A DNA stretch of 64,000 nt, taken from Paenibacillus phytohabitans. Lineage in GTDB: Bacteria; Bacillota; Bacilli; Paenibacillales; Paenibacillaceae. Shown here piece after piece: positions 49,579 through 58,725 of the stretch (positions are counted from its first letter, which is position 1; each line of letters begins with the position of its first letter). The position numbers and the translations under genes were made by a program. Where the stretch lies: assembly GCF_013141775.1 (NCBI RefSeq), contig NZ_WHOB01000078.1, positions 1 to 64,000 of the forward strand, given 5' to 3'. Below the pieces are notes generated by a model. That model made no database searches and had not been told where the DNA came from. It saw only the letters and a program-made list of their open reading frames with translations.

Positions 49579-49624
49579 AAAGAGCAGAAGGAATGGGGTA
49601 TCCCCCTTCCATCTGCTCTTTTTC
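49579..49624. terminator. Bidirectional terminator
   Basis: AAAAGAGCAGA and TCTGCTCTTTT form the outer stem, with GGAA-GGGG inner pairing, with A-run and T-run flanks. It serves the DinB gene and the convergent lipase-like hydrolase. Confidence 0.85.
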
Positions 49625-49666
49625 AGTTGTTCGTTATCTCTGCATCATACGGTATCCTAATGAAAT

Positions 49667-50524
49667 CTACTCCCGGCTGGCTTGGACGATTTTGCCGGCA
49701 ATGGCTGCAGGCTCGGTATGCACCGTAGTCAGATGATCCCCGGTTCCCTCTATATAGCGGAACATACCCAGGTGGCCGGATTGACCCGGATGCCAGCCGC
49801 CCGCAGCACCCTGCGGCAGGACCATATCCTCGGTCAGGTACAGATAGCTTTTAGGGAGATCGAGACTGTAGAATTTCTTCAGATCCAGCTTCTGAAAAGC
49901 CGGACCGGCAGGCTCGGGAATGACTTTTTTATACAAAGCCTGTGCTTCTTCAGTCGTAGCTGTGTTCACAAACACGTCCCGGAATAAGGGGTAGGGGAGC
50001 ATAATCGTATTGTTTCCGGAGGCTTTCAGCAATCCCTCGAACAGCAGCTGCACCGGAGCGGGGAACTGGTCGGCCACACTCTGCCCGTCCAGCGGTACAA
50101 AAGCATCGAAGAACACAAGCCGTTTAATTCGGTCCGGAACCAGCTCAGCGGTCTTCTGTACAACAGAACCGCCAAAGCTGTGTCCGAGTAAAATAATATC
50201 ATGCAGATCCTTCTGCTTAATGAAATCTGCTACAGACTTCGTTACTTGCTCGTGTGTGACCATCGTATTCTTGTCCCCGCCATGACCCGCATATTCCGGA
50301 GTATAGACGATATGGCCCATTTTGCGGAGTTCTGCCGCCGTTTCATCCCAGAAGCTGGAATCCACCCATGCACCGTGGACAAGCACGAAGGTTAAGCTTT
50401 GCTGATCTCTCGGCGTACCTTTTGCCGCTGCTCCTGCGGGTGAGGGGTGGAACGGCAGTAATGCGAGAAGGAAGAGCAGGGCAACCGTCCTGGTTAGCGC
50501 TTTTCTGATTCGTTGATTATTCAT
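49667..50524 (-). CDS. Secreted alpha/beta hydrolase
   Basis: This 285-residue protein has a signal peptide (about 1-33, with VALLFLLALLPFHPSPAGA) and an alpha/beta hydrolase fold. The nucleophile elbow is LLGHSFGGS and the catalytic His is probably in TGDHLTTVH. The oxyanion region is VHGAWVDSSFW. It is a secreted esterase or hydrolase. The start at ATG 50524 is 11 bases after GGAGG. Confidence 0.82.
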   Translation of the reverse strand: MNNQRIRKALTRTVALLFLLALLPFHPSPAGAAAKGTPRDQQSLTFVLVHGAWVDSSFWDETAAELRKMGHIVYTPEYAGHGGDKNTMVTHEQVTKSVADFIKQKDLHDIILLGHSFGGSVVQKTAELVPDRIKRLVFFDAFVPLDGQSVADQFPAPVQLLFEGLLKASGNNTIMLPYPLFRDVFVNTATTEEAQALYKKVIPEPAGPAFQKLDLKKFYSLDLPKSYLYLTEDMVLPQGAAGGWHPGQSGHLGMFRYIEGTGDHLTTVHTEPAAIAGKIVQASRE

Positions 50525-50695
50525 ATCGACTCTGGCCTCCTGCAATGTGATCGAACCTAATAGACAGGATGCCCGGATCCTAGCGTAAAGATGTAATTTC
50601 AGGGAAGAAAATGGAACTCAAACTGGTTGTGTACTCCATTTCCCAATCGTATATAATTAAACCATATGGGCTCAGGCAGACAAGGAGGTTGAGGA

Positions 50696-52288
50696 ATGCC
50701 TACACCAAAAGGAGCAGAACATAAACCTAAAAGGAAACTCAGTCTAACATTGCTGCTCATGGCCCTGGTGACCATGGTGTTTCTGCTCACAACAACGATT
50801 CTGTTTGTTGGCTCTTACCAATCCAAGAAGAAATCCCTGATGGCTACCACGCTTAATCTGAATTACTCCAATGCGGACAGAATGAGCAAAACGGTGGATT
50901 CACTGTTTCGTTCAATGCGCAGCAGCTTGATTTATGGCGCGGACAAAATCTCCAGCATGGAGTCAGCAGGGCCGGAAGCTATAGATGAATATCTTGATTT
51001 AATGCGCAACAGCAGCAATTACTTTAATTCAATCATCCGGGTAGATGCCGGAGGGAAGGTGCTGAATAATTCACCGGCTGCTCTTGAGATGGTAGGCAAA
51101 CAGATTATGTCACCTCCGGTGCTGGAAGCGCTGCGGTTGAAGAATGCGTACCTGTCTCCGTCCTATACTTCGTCCACGACCGGCAGAATTCTTTTTTTCA
51201 TGAGTGAACCGCTGTATAACCAAGACAAACAATACCTGGGTCAGCTCGGGGGTACAGTCTATCTCCAGGATTACAATATCCTGAACATGATATTCGGGAA
51301 CAATACTGTCGATGAATCGGGTTCCTATTACTATATTGTCAGCTCGGAAGGGCATCTGCTCTTCCATCCCGACAAAACACGAATGAACGAGGATGTAAGT
51401 GACAACGAGGTTGTGCAGCTGATGATGCAAGGGAAGAGCGGGGAAATGATGGGGCGCAATACCAAGGGGGTATTGATGCTCGCAGGGTATTCGGCAGTTC
51501 CGGCTAACGGCTGGGGTGTTGTTGTGGTATCACCGGTCAAAGTCATCAAGGATCAGCTGCTGGCCCATCTGCGCAAAATCGTATCGTATACGGTGATTCC
51601 ATTTGTGATCCTGCTGCTGTGCGTATTTGTGCTGGCTCACCGGCTGGCGAAGCCGTTTGTGGTGCTTGCTGACTTGGTGAACCGAATCGGCAAAGAGAAT
51701 GTTGAGCTTCCCGATCTGAAGCCTCACTGGAACCGGGAGGTGGACCTGCTGACCAAAGCGGTGGTCATTGCCTGGACGGACATCCAGAAGCAGACGAACC
51801 AGCTAACCCAGGAAGCGATGACGGATCTGCTGACAGGACTTACGAACCGCAGATCCCTGGATCTGAGCATGAGCCAATGGATTGCCGCCCGGGTGCCTTT
51901 TTCTGTAATCGTTCTGGATGTGGACAAATTCAAATTCGTTAACGATACTTACGGCCATCTGGCCGGGGATGAGGTGCTGAGACAGGTGGCTGAAGTGCTT
52001 ACCGCAAATATCCGCCCGGGTGATGTGTGTGCCCGTTACGGGGGCGAGGAATTTGTGCTGCTGCTCCCGCGGACCAGACCTGAGGATGCCTACAATGTGG
52101 CTGAACGGATCCGCCAGACGCTTGAGAAAAGCAAGGTTCCCTTGCCGATGCAAGTGACCTCTTCCCAGGGGATTGCCCATTATCCTACGAATGGCCGTAC
52201 GCGCGAAGAGCTGCTGGGGAAGGCGGATGAAGCTTTGTATACTGCGAAGCATACCGGCCGGAACCGGACCGTGATTGCCCGCGAATAA
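50696..52288 (+). CDS. Cache-domain diguanylate cyclase
   Basis: The 530-residue protein has an N-terminal transmembrane helix (about 18-40), a periplasmic-type double Cache sensor (about 45-280), a second membrane helix (about 292-315), and a C-terminal GGDEF domain with the GGEEF active site in ARYGGEEFVLLLP. It should make c-di-GMP when an extracellular ligand is bound. AGGAGG lies before the ATG. The I-site RxxD upstream of GGEEF is not obvious. Confidence 0.92.
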   Translation: MPTPKGAEHKPKRKLSLTLLLMALVTMVFLLTTTILFVGSYQSKKKSLMATTLNLNYSNADRMSKTVDSLFRSMRSSLIYGADKISSMESAGPEAIDEYLDLMRNSSNYFNSIIRVDAGGKVLNNSPAALEMVGKQIMSPPVLEALRLKNAYLSPSYTSSTTGRILFFMSEPLYNQDKQYLGQLGGTVYLQDYNILNMIFGNNTVDESGSYYYIVSSEGHLLFHPDKTRMNEDVSDNEVVQLMMQGKSGEMMGRNTKGVLMLAGYSAVPANGWGVVVVSPVKVIKDQLLAHLRKIVSYTVIPFVILLLCVFVLAHRLAKPFVVLADLVNRIGKENVELPDLKPHWNREVDLLTKAVVIAWTDIQKQTNQLTQEAMTDLLTGLTNRRSLDLSMSQWIAARVPFSVIVLDVDKFKFVNDTYGHLAGDEVLRQVAEVLTANIRPGDVCARYGGEEFVLLLPRTRPEDAYNVAERIRQTLEKSKVPLPMQVTSSQGIAHYPTNGRTREELLGKADEALYTAKHTGRNRTVIARE

Positions 52289-52290
52289 GA

Positions 52291-52324
52291 AAAAGGAGCA
52301 TCTCCATCATGGGGGTGCTTTTTA
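52291..52324 (+). terminator. Terminator-like hairpin after the cyclase gene
   Basis: An imperfect stem (AAGGAGCATC with GGGTGCTTTT) with a T-run begins directly after the cyclase stop. Confidence 0.55.
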
Positions 52325-52426
52325 GTTTCCTCTCCGCAGCTGAAATTAATCGTCACCTGGGCATTGGCGGATACATATCCTACCTCAGAACGATAAAAAA
52401 CGGCCTCGATGAAAGGAAGGATTCGC

Positions 52427-53233
52427 GTGACCTCTTATATGGATTACACGTCACCTAATACACAGTTTACGTTTGACATGAATTGCAACACATTGTTTAA
52501 GAAGGATGACTGCAATTATATCAACGTACTGGGTATCAAGAATTTGAATACCCTGGAGAACACCTCGCTGCTTGATATCTATCTCAGCAAATCAAATGTG
52601 GTAGAACCGCATTATCATCAGAATGCTGCAGAGCTGGTGTATTGTATATCCGGCTGTGCGGTGGTATCGCTGATCAACCCGTTCACGAATGAGCTGCTGC
52701 ATTTCCCCATATCACCGGGGCAGGTAGCCAATGTGCCGCAGGGCTGGTGGCATTATGAAGTGGCAACGGTGGATTGTACCCATCTGCTGGCTATCTTCGA
52801 TGCGCCGACGCCGGAAGTCATTCTGGGATCGGATATTCTGAGCAAGACACCGGCCAATGTTCTGGCTCATACTTACTGTTTGAATGAAGCACTTGTTAAG
52901 GAAGCGCTGGCTCCCATTAAGCCCCAGACCTTCATTGGCCCGCCAGCAGATTGCTGCGATCCGTCGCAGGTAGCTGCTGCGAATATGAAGGGTACGAAGA
53001 TGGCTCCCGTTAATATGGCTCCGATGATGGACAATGCCAATATGGCTCCGATGATGGCAAATGCGAATATGGCGCCTTATAGTTATCAGCAGGCTCCGCA
53101 GCCTTTCGGATACCAGCCTATGCCGGTCCACGGCTACTATACCCAGCCGTATGCCCAGCCTTACCGCCAGCATCCATATGTCCAGTTCAATCCGAATGCG
53201 GGTAATGCCGTGAATGAGACCGGAATCGAATAG
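52427..53233 (+). CDS. Cupin-domain protein with repetitive Met/Pro-rich tail
   Basis: The 268-residue protein has a single cupin (about 45-150, with VVEPHYHQNAAELVY and VPQGWWHYEV). Its C-terminal tail of about 75 residues is made of repeats such as NMAPMMDNAN and QPYAQPYRQHPY. Only part of the His/Glu metal set is clear. A GTG start follows AAGG with six bases of spacing. The tail suggests a surface, coat or adhesive role, possibly in the spore coat, which is speculation. Confidence 0.75.
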   Translation: MTSYMDYTSPNTQFTFDMNCNTLFKKDDCNYINVLGIKNLNTLENTSLLDIYLSKSNVVEPHYHQNAAELVYCISGCAVVSLINPFTNELLHFPISPGQVANVPQGWWHYEVATVDCTHLLAIFDAPTPEVILGSDILSKTPANVLAHTYCLNEALVKEALAPIKPQTFIGPPADCCDPSQVAAANMKGTKMAPVNMAPMMDNANMAPMMANANMAPYSYQQAPQPFGYQPMPVHGYYTQPYAQPYRQHPYVQFNPNAGNAVNETGIE

Positions 53234-53248
53234 CAGAAAAGGGAATGA

Positions 53249-53298
53249 AAGAAGACGGCAGCGAATTCTGAGGATTCAGAATACACTGCCGTCTTCTT
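53249..53298. terminator. Bidirectional terminator
   Basis: A 13-base stem (AAGAAGACGGCAG with CTGCCGTCTTCTT) encloses a smaller TTCTGA/TCAGAA hairpin, between the cupin gene and the convergent MerR gene. Confidence 0.88.
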
Positions 53299-53331
53299 AT
53301 TGTCGTCTGCTTCAAGTGATTGCATCTTTCA

Positions 53332-53727
53332 TCAGCGGTTATCCTTGATCCGGAAAGATTGCAGGTAGTCCTGGATATCATCCTGAGGGGTCTTGAGCAG
53401 GCCTGCCAGCATACTCTGAATAGAACGCAGCGCTGCAACCTTCTCATCGATCTCGGTGATTTTATCGCGGACTCTTTCCTTTAACGATTCGGCATCCATC
53501 TCGGAGCCGAGCAGCGCGAGCGCCGCCTGGATTTCTTTCAGCGAATAGCCCAGCGATTTGGCATCCTTGATGAACTTCAGCTTCACCAGATAATCATCGG
53601 AGTAGATCCGGTATCCCTTCGCGGTTCGCCCGGGGACAGGCAGGACGCCGCTGTCTTCATAGTAGCGGATGGCAGCCGCACTCAGTCCCGCCCGCCGGGC
53701 CAGCTCTCCGCGGGTCATTCCTTCCAT
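53332..53727 (-). CDS. MerR-family transcriptional regulator
   Basis: This 131-residue MerR protein has the N-terminal winged HTH (about 4-70: TRGELARRAGLSAAAIRYYEDSG) and a C-terminal coiled-coil dimerisation helix (about 80-115). No Cys metal site is visible, so it may sense an organic compound. AAGGAG lies ten bases before the ATG. It is not paired with an obvious target. The 213-bp gap to the next leftward gene holds no clear gene, though a weakly protein-like frame lies on the minus strand. Confidence 0.85.
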   Translation of the reverse strand: MEGMTRGELARRAGLSAAAIRYYEDSGVLPVPGRTAKGYRIYSDDYLVKLKFIKDAKSLGYSLKEIQAALALLGSEMDAESLKERVRDKITEIDEKVAALRSIQSMLAGLLKTPQDDIQDYLQSFRIKDNR

Positions 53728-53940
53728 CGGTCAGTCACTCCTTAGATTCGGAATTTATATATGCCCGCATATAGGATCTGGTTGTGAACAACGCGGGTGC
53801 CGTCTAATATGGTAAATACTCAATGCACTTCATCAGTCTCATTATTATGGCTAGCAGCATCCCGGTATCCAGCCGCCGCTTCAAGGTCAAGTATGAATTT
53901 ACCCCGGACTAGGGGGAGCAGCGCCGGGAAATTTTGGAAC

Positions 53941-54933
53941 CTAGGACAGGCGGACAAGCACGCGGCCCCGTGTATTCGACTTCAGAATATCCTCGAGTGC
54001 AGCAGGCAGCTCCTTCAGGGTAATCTCGCGGTCCACCAGCTTCTCCAGTACGGCAGGCTTCATGTCGCCGGCCATACGCTGCCACAGCTTCGCCCGTTTC
54101 TCCGCAGGGCAGGAGACGGAATCGATGCCAAGCAGGCTGACTCCGCGCAGGATGAACGGTAACACCGTCGTGGGAACGGCGGTTCCTGCTGTTAAGCCGC
54201 TTGCGGCAACTGCACCGCCGTATGCGATTTTGCTCAGCACAGCCGCTAGCGGTGTACCTCCAACGGAATCTACAGCAGCCTGCCACAGCTGCTTATCTAG
54301 CGGCTTAACCGTGCTGCCGGCTACATCCTCGCGCGAGATTACTTCAGCTGCGCCCAAGGCTTGCAGATAACCAGCTTCGTCTGTTCTGCCGGTGCTGGCG
54401 GTTACCTGGTAACCTTGCTTCGCCAGAATGGCTACAGCAGTACCTCCGACACCGCCGGTTGCACCGGTGACAAGTACTTTTCCGTTATCCGGAGTTAGTC
54501 CGTGAGCTTCCAGCGCTTCAATAGACATTGCAGCCGTGAAACCGGCCGTTCCGTAGATCATCGCTTCCCGCAAAGTTAAGCCCTCAGGCAAGGGAATAAC
54601 CCAATCCGCTGGAATACGTGCATATTCACTGAAGCCGCCGAAGTGTGATACGCCGATGCCATAGCTGGTGGCAATAACGGGCTGGCCTTCCTGGAAACGG
54701 CTGTCAGCAGAAGAGACCACGGTCCCAGACAGATCTATGCCGGGAACAAACGGATAATTTCGCACAATGTTGCCATCCGGGATGCCCGCTAATCCATCTT
54801 TATAGTTTACACTGGAATAGGCTACCTTAATTAGGACTTCACCGGCCGGTAGGTCTTCGAGTGACAGCGGCTTGACCTCAACAGAGAAAGTGTCAGTCTT
54901 ATCTACCACCAAAGCTTGAAAAAGGTTAGTCAT
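53941..54933 (-). CDS. YhfP/AcuI-type NADPH oxidoreductase
   Basis: This 330-residue medium-chain dehydrogenase/reductase has the Rossmann motif TGATGGVGGTA (about 155-165) and no zinc ligands, as in acryloyl-CoA reductase AcuI and YhfP. It reduces an alpha,beta-unsaturated or quinone-type substrate with NADPH. AAGGAG lies ten bases before the ATG. It is divergent from a TetR regulator, with a TGACCGGTCA palindrome overlapping its -35 element. Confidence 0.9.
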   Translation of the reverse strand: MTNLFQALVVDKTDTFSVEVKPLSLEDLPAGEVLIKVAYSSVNYKDGLAGIPDGNIVRNYPFVPGIDLSGTVVSSADSRFQEGQPVIATSYGIGVSHFGGFSEYARIPADWVIPLPEGLTLREAMIYGTAGFTAAMSIEALEAHGLTPDNGKVLVTGATGGVGGTAVAILAKQGYQVTASTGRTDEAGYLQALGAAEVISREDVAGSTVKPLDKQLWQAAVDSVGGTPLAAVLSKIAYGGAVAASGLTAGTAVPTTVLPFILRGVSLLGIDSVSCPAEKRAKLWQRMAGDMKPAVLEKLVDREITLKELPAALEDILKSNTRGRVLVRLS

Positions 54934-54972
54934 ATCTTATATTCTCCTTAACCGAACTCTATTTGTACATCT

Positions 54973-55001
54973 GTTATATAATATTTATTCTGACCGGTCA
55001 A
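54973..55001 (-). promoter_or_regulatory. Promoter and TetR operator for the YhfP-type gene
   Basis: On the minus strand TTGACC (54996-55001) and TATAAC (54973-54978) are spaced by 17 bases. The perfect palindrome TGACCGGTCA (54991-55000) overlaps the -35 element, a plausible TetR operator. Confidence 0.6.
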
Positions 55002-55053
55002 CTTTTTATTGACTATGATATAATACACATTATTCTTCATTCGCGGAGGTCCT

Positions 55054-55650
55054 ATGGTACGTTACAAGAAATCTGAAGAGAAGCGCAAGCAGATCCTGCA
55101 CGCTGCGTTTCGGGCATTGTCCGAGCGGGGCTACGATGCTGTAACCCTGCAGACGATCGCCGATCATGCGGAGGTCAGCAAGGGCGTCGTCCATTATTAT
55201 TTCGAGAGCAAGGAAGCGGTGCTGGTTGAACTCCTGGAATGGCTGACCGGCAGAATCTCTGCCAAGGAGCAGGCCGCTGTGGGGGAACAGCATACCGCAA
55301 CGGGGAAGCTGACGGCTTACATTGAGTCTGCATTTCCGGGTCCGGCGCAGAACCGTGCCTTTTACCGTGTCTACCTGGATTTCCTGGCACGGGTTAGCCG
55401 CATTCCGGTGTACCGGGAGATTAATCAGCGTTTCTATGACAGCTGTGCGGGAATCAGTACGGAGGTGCTGACACTCGGGCAGCAGGAAGGTATTTTCTCC
55501 AAAGAGCTGTTACCAGAGAAGACTAGCCCGGTGATCCGGGCGATTATTGACGGCTGCCTGATCCAGTGGCTGATGGCCGATAAGGACGAGCTGCACGAGG
55601 TATTCAAGGATTCCTGTTACACGGCAATTATGAAGGTTCTGAGTGTGTAG
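55054..55650 (+). CDS. TetR-family transcriptional regulator
   Basis: This 198-residue TetR protein has the N-terminal HTH (RKQILHAAFRALSERGYDA then IADHAEVSKGVVHYYFESKEA) and a C-terminal ligand-binding all-helical domain. The HTH resembles BetI/FadR-type repressors. The ATG follows GGAGG. It is divergent from the YhfP-type reductase gene and probably represses it from the shared palindrome until an inducer binds. Confidence 0.9.
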   Translation: MVRYKKSEEKRKQILHAAFRALSERGYDAVTLQTIADHAEVSKGVVHYYFESKEAVLVELLEWLTGRISAKEQAAVGEQHTATGKLTAYIESAFPGPAQNRAFYRVYLDFLARVSRIPVYREINQRFYDSCAGISTEVLTLGQQEGIFSKELLPEKTSPVIRAIIDGCLIQWLMADKDELHEVFKDSCYTAIMKVLSV

Positions 55651-55688
55651 AGGGGAAGATGAAGAAACCGGAGAAAGGTGGATAGCAT

Positions 55689-56180
55689 TTGGGGAGGAAA
55701 TGGCGAAAAATCGTATTTATAGCTGTGGTCTGCCTTGTTCTTGGCGGGGGAGTGTTGTATCTGTATGGGGGTTCTGATTCTGGCCCTGCAGTACACAGGC
55801 TGCGGCTTGGCAATGAAGAACCGGCGAAATATTTGCAGGGAATGGACGTGCTAACTCAAGATCAAATGGAGCTGTCGCTTGGCCATCAGAGCCAACCCGA
55901 CGGCTACATCAGTATCTATAATCATTCGGAGATCTTGTGGAAGAAACCGGTCACGATTCCGGCAGGAGAAGGGCAGCTGATCAAGTTCACACAGGGAGGG
56001 AGTGCTGTATTTCCTGCTCCTGAGGTTATTTATTATTGGTTGTGTATTCAGCGTCCCGGTGAACACGCAGAGGATAACCTTGTAACCTACTATATCGAGG
56101 CTAAAGTACTTGGCGGAGATGAAGAGGCTGCGGCAGACAAGCTGCTGAAGCTTGCGGAGAACTGGGAGGTTCTGGATTGA
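55689..56180 (+). CDS. Membrane-anchored hypothetical protein
   Basis: The 163-residue protein starts at TTG after GAAAGGTGG. It has an N-terminal transmembrane helix (about 8-26) and an external domain with GNEEPAKYLQGMDVLTQDQ and a C-terminal acidic helix. I recognise no family. It lies 38 bases after the TetR gene and may be cotranscribed with it. Confidence 0.65.
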   Translation: MGRKWRKIVFIAVVCLVLGGGVLYLYGGSDSGPAVHRLRLGNEEPAKYLQGMDVLTQDQMELSLGHQSQPDGYISIYNHSEILWKKPVTIPAGEGQLIKFTQGGSAVFPAPEVIYYWLCIQRPGEHAEDNLVTYYIEAKVLGGDEEAAADKLLKLAENWEVLD

Positions 56181-56255
56181 GCAGGAATTATTATGTACAA
56201 TCTGTGAACTGTAGTATATTGGACTTAGATTCGTCTGATGAGGGAGGCATATTCT

Positions 56256-57662
56256 ATGTCAATTGCAACAACGATGATTATCCGGCTGGAGATCCGCAAG
56301 TCTGAAGCGTCTTTCGGGGATGTGGCAGCAAGGCTCGCGTCTGCGGGCGGCGATATCGTGGCGATAGACGTCATCCGTGGCGGCAAGGACGTGACGACCC
56401 GGGATCTTACAGTAAATGTGCAGGATGCGGCCAATGAAGAGATTATAAGTGTGCTTAGGAATATGCCGGGTATAAAAGTCATTAACGTTTCCGACCGAAC
56501 CTTCCTGGCCCATCTCGGCGGCAAAATTGAGATTACTCCGAAGATGCCGATCAAGAACCGGGAGGATCTGTCCCTGGTCTACACACCTGGTGTGGCCCGT
56601 GTCTGTATGGCGATTGCCGAAGATCCCGCAAAGGCCTATTCGCTGACGATGAAAAGAAATACGGTAGCTGTCGTCACCGACGGCACCGCAGTGCTCGGGC
56701 TTGGCGATATCGGACCGGAGGCGGCGATGCCGGTGATGGAAGGGAAGGCCATGCTGTTCAAGCAGCTGGCGGATATTGATGCTTTTCCGCTGTGTCTGGA
56801 CACGAAGGACCCGGATGAAATCATCCGGATTGTGAAAGCGGTTGCTCCGGGCTTCGGCGGAATCAATCTGGAGGATATCAGCTCTCCGCGATGCTTCGAG
56901 ATTGAGCGCCGGCTGTCAGCCGAGCTTGACATCCCGGTCTTCCATGATGATCAGCACGGCACAGCAGTGGTTGCGCTGGCGGGTCTGCTGAATGCGCTCC
57001 AAGTCGTGGACAAGGCTATAGCCGATTGCAGAATTGTTGTCGTCGGCATCGGCGCTGCTGGTGTGTCGATCTGCCGTCTGCTGCTGGCAGCAGGGGCGAA
57101 GCAGATATATGCTGTGGACCGGGCAGGGATTCTGAACCGGGACGTAACCTACACCAACTCCGAATGGAGCTGGCTGGCTGAGGCTACGAATCCGGAGAAT
57201 ATGAGCGGAGGTCTTGACGAAGCGATGCGCGGGGCAGATGTATTCATCGGCGTATCCGGCGGAGGGATTCTTCAAGTGAAGCATCTGCAGACCATGGCGC
57301 CGGACAGCATTGTGTTTGCTATGGCTAATCCCATCCCGGAGATTGAACCGGAGCTGGCTGAGCCTTTTGTCCGCGTGCTGGCTACCGGAAGAAGCGATTA
57401 TCCGAACCAGATTAATAACGTCCTCTGTTTCCCGGGGATCTTCCGCGGAGCGCTGGACTGCCGGGCGAAGACCGTGAATCTGGAGATGAAGCTGGCGGCG
57501 GCACAGGCCATCGCTGCAGTTGTCCATCCGGATGAGCGGAATGAGCAGTACATTATTCCGAGTATTTTTAACGAAAAGGTAGTGGAGCAGGTGCGTCTTG
57601 CTGTTATTCAGGCAGCCATCGCTACCGGCATAGCGCGGCGTATTCCGCCGGATATTAGCTGA
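56256..57662 (+). CDS. NAD(P)-dependent malic enzyme with N-terminal ACT domain
   Basis: This 468-residue malic enzyme decarboxylates malate to pyruvate. An ACT-type domain occupies about residues 8-80, then the malic domain (TPGVARVCMAIAEDP, the metal site in FHDDQHGTA) and the NAD-binding Rossmann segment (VVVGIGAAGVSICRLLLAAG). ACT fusion suggests allosteric control by an amino acid. ATG 56256 is eight bases after GGGAGG; an in-frame ATG at 56238 is less likely. Confidence 0.92.
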   Translation: MSIATTMIIRLEIRKSEASFGDVAARLASAGGDIVAIDVIRGGKDVTTRDLTVNVQDAANEEIISVLRNMPGIKVINVSDRTFLAHLGGKIEITPKMPIKNREDLSLVYTPGVARVCMAIAEDPAKAYSLTMKRNTVAVVTDGTAVLGLGDIGPEAAMPVMEGKAMLFKQLADIDAFPLCLDTKDPDEIIRIVKAVAPGFGGINLEDISSPRCFEIERRLSAELDIPVFHDDQHGTAVVALAGLLNALQVVDKAIADCRIVVVGIGAAGVSICRLLLAAGAKQIYAVDRAGILNRDVTYTNSEWSWLAEATNPENMSGGLDEAMRGADVFIGVSGGGILQVKHLQTMAPDSIVFAMANPIPEIEPELAEPFVRVLATGRSDYPNQINNVLCFPGIFRGALDCRAKTVNLEMKLAAAQAIAAVVHPDERNEQYIIPSIFNEKVVEQVRLAVIQAAIATGIARRIPPDIS

Positions 57663-58127
57663 GCGGAGAGTGCTAACCCGGATAGCAACTTGAATACTGA
57701 CAAGGCAAATGAAGCTGCGGCCACTATGGCTTGCGGCTTTTTGCAATTTGGGATTTATGCATTATTAATAAGATGGCCGAGGGTTTGGCGAAGGCGAGAG
57801 GCAGGGAAGCAGTTGGATTTTCTCCACTTGCTCATGAACGGAGGAGCCCTCGCCAGGCAACAGTTGGATAATCAGCACTTACTAAGCTGCAAATAGGTCA
57901 GAGTGGAGGAAAGACATGGAATTAAATAACGTTTATCCAACTAATTAGTTAAGTTGCAATGAAAGTTCCGAATTAAGATACAATTATCCAACTATTATGC
58001 AAGTGCCAGTTGTAATTACGATCTGATTTTAAAGAAAGGAATCAGGTGTTCTCAGACTATCCACTTCCAATTAAAGCATGGTAAAATATACAATTGAAAA
58101 CATCTATTCAATTATTCAGGAGGCGCT
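57663..58127. other. 465-bp intergenic region with short AGTTGGATAA repeats
   Basis: No convincing gene is present; a 68-codon frame at 57690 has no binding site or family. AGTTGGAT occurs at 57811-57818 and AGTTGGATAA at 57862-57871. The complement TTATCCAACT occurs at 57933-57942 and 57984-57993. See the related palindromes at 61323-61504. Confidence 0.6.
57811..57993. repeat. Four dispersed AGTTGGATAA-type inverted repeats
   Basis: Two copies on each strand at about 50-70 bp intervals (57811, 57862, 57933, 57984) form two inverted pairs. One lies next to ATACAATTATCC, which also occurs in the 61482-61504 repeat. Confidence 0.55.
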
Positions 58128-58661
58128 ATGAACCGCAGAATTCATATTATGGGAGCTTCCGGAGCGGGGACTACCACACTTGGCAAGGCGCTCGCGGCAA
58201 GGCTTCCGCATGTTCATCTGGACAGTGACGATTATTTCTGGGAGCAGAAATATAGTAAGCAAACACCGGTTGCAGCGCGTTTAAGCAGATTGCGGGCCGA
58301 TTTGGAGCGGCAGGAGCCGTGGATTCTGTCCGGTGCGGTCTGTGGATGGGGAGACGGGCTGCGCGATACTTTTGATCTGGTGATTTTCCTGTGGATACCT
58401 GAGCAACTTCGCTTGGAACGTTTGCGGGCGAGGGAATATGAGCGATATGGCGATGAGGGGCTGCCTGGGGGAAGCAAGTATGATGATGTCGAGACCTTCA
58501 TGGAGTGGGCGGCGCTCTATGATACGGCTGGACCGGAGGTCCGGAGCCGGGCGCTGCATGAGGAATGGATGGCGGGGCTGAATTGTGATGTTGTACGTTT
58601 AGAAGGAGATATGCAAGTGGAAGAACGGGTGGCGGCTGTACTACACCATATATCCCGGTAA
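58128..58661 (+). CDS. AAA/adenylate-kinase-like P-loop kinase
   Basis: This 177-residue P-loop protein has a Walker A GASGAGTTTLGKAL (about 6-19) and a DSDDYFWEQ acceptor-like segment, as in small kinases of the AAA_18/adenylate kinase-like family. It probably phosphorylates a small metabolite. An RBS of AGGAGG is present. It stands alone and its substrate is unknown. Confidence 0.82.
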   Translation: MNRRIHIMGASGAGTTTLGKALAARLPHVHLDSDDYFWEQKYSKQTPVAARLSRLRADLERQEPWILSGAVCGWGDGLRDTFDLVIFLWIPEQLRLERLRAREYERYGDEGLPGGSKYDDVETFMEWAALYDTAGPEVRSRALHEEWMAGLNCDVVRLEGDMQVEERVAAVLHHISR

Positions 58662-58725
58662 ATCCCGGCATGACCGGATCAGGATTGATTTTTCATAATA
58701 TAAGCTATGGAAAAGAGGGCTAAAC

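Noticed and set aside
53797..54162. 121-codon plus-strand frame between the MerR and YhfP-type genes
   Set aside because: It runs antisense into the YhfP-type reductase gene and has no family. A weakly protein-like minus-strand frame in the gap was also too short and degenerate to call.
56916..57746. 276-codon minus-strand frame under the malic enzyme
   Set aside because: The malic enzyme has complete catalytic and NAD-binding motifs, so this is an antisense shadow.
57690..57896. 68-codon frame after the malic enzyme
   Set aside because: It has no ribosome binding site or recognisable family, and it overlaps dispersed repeats.
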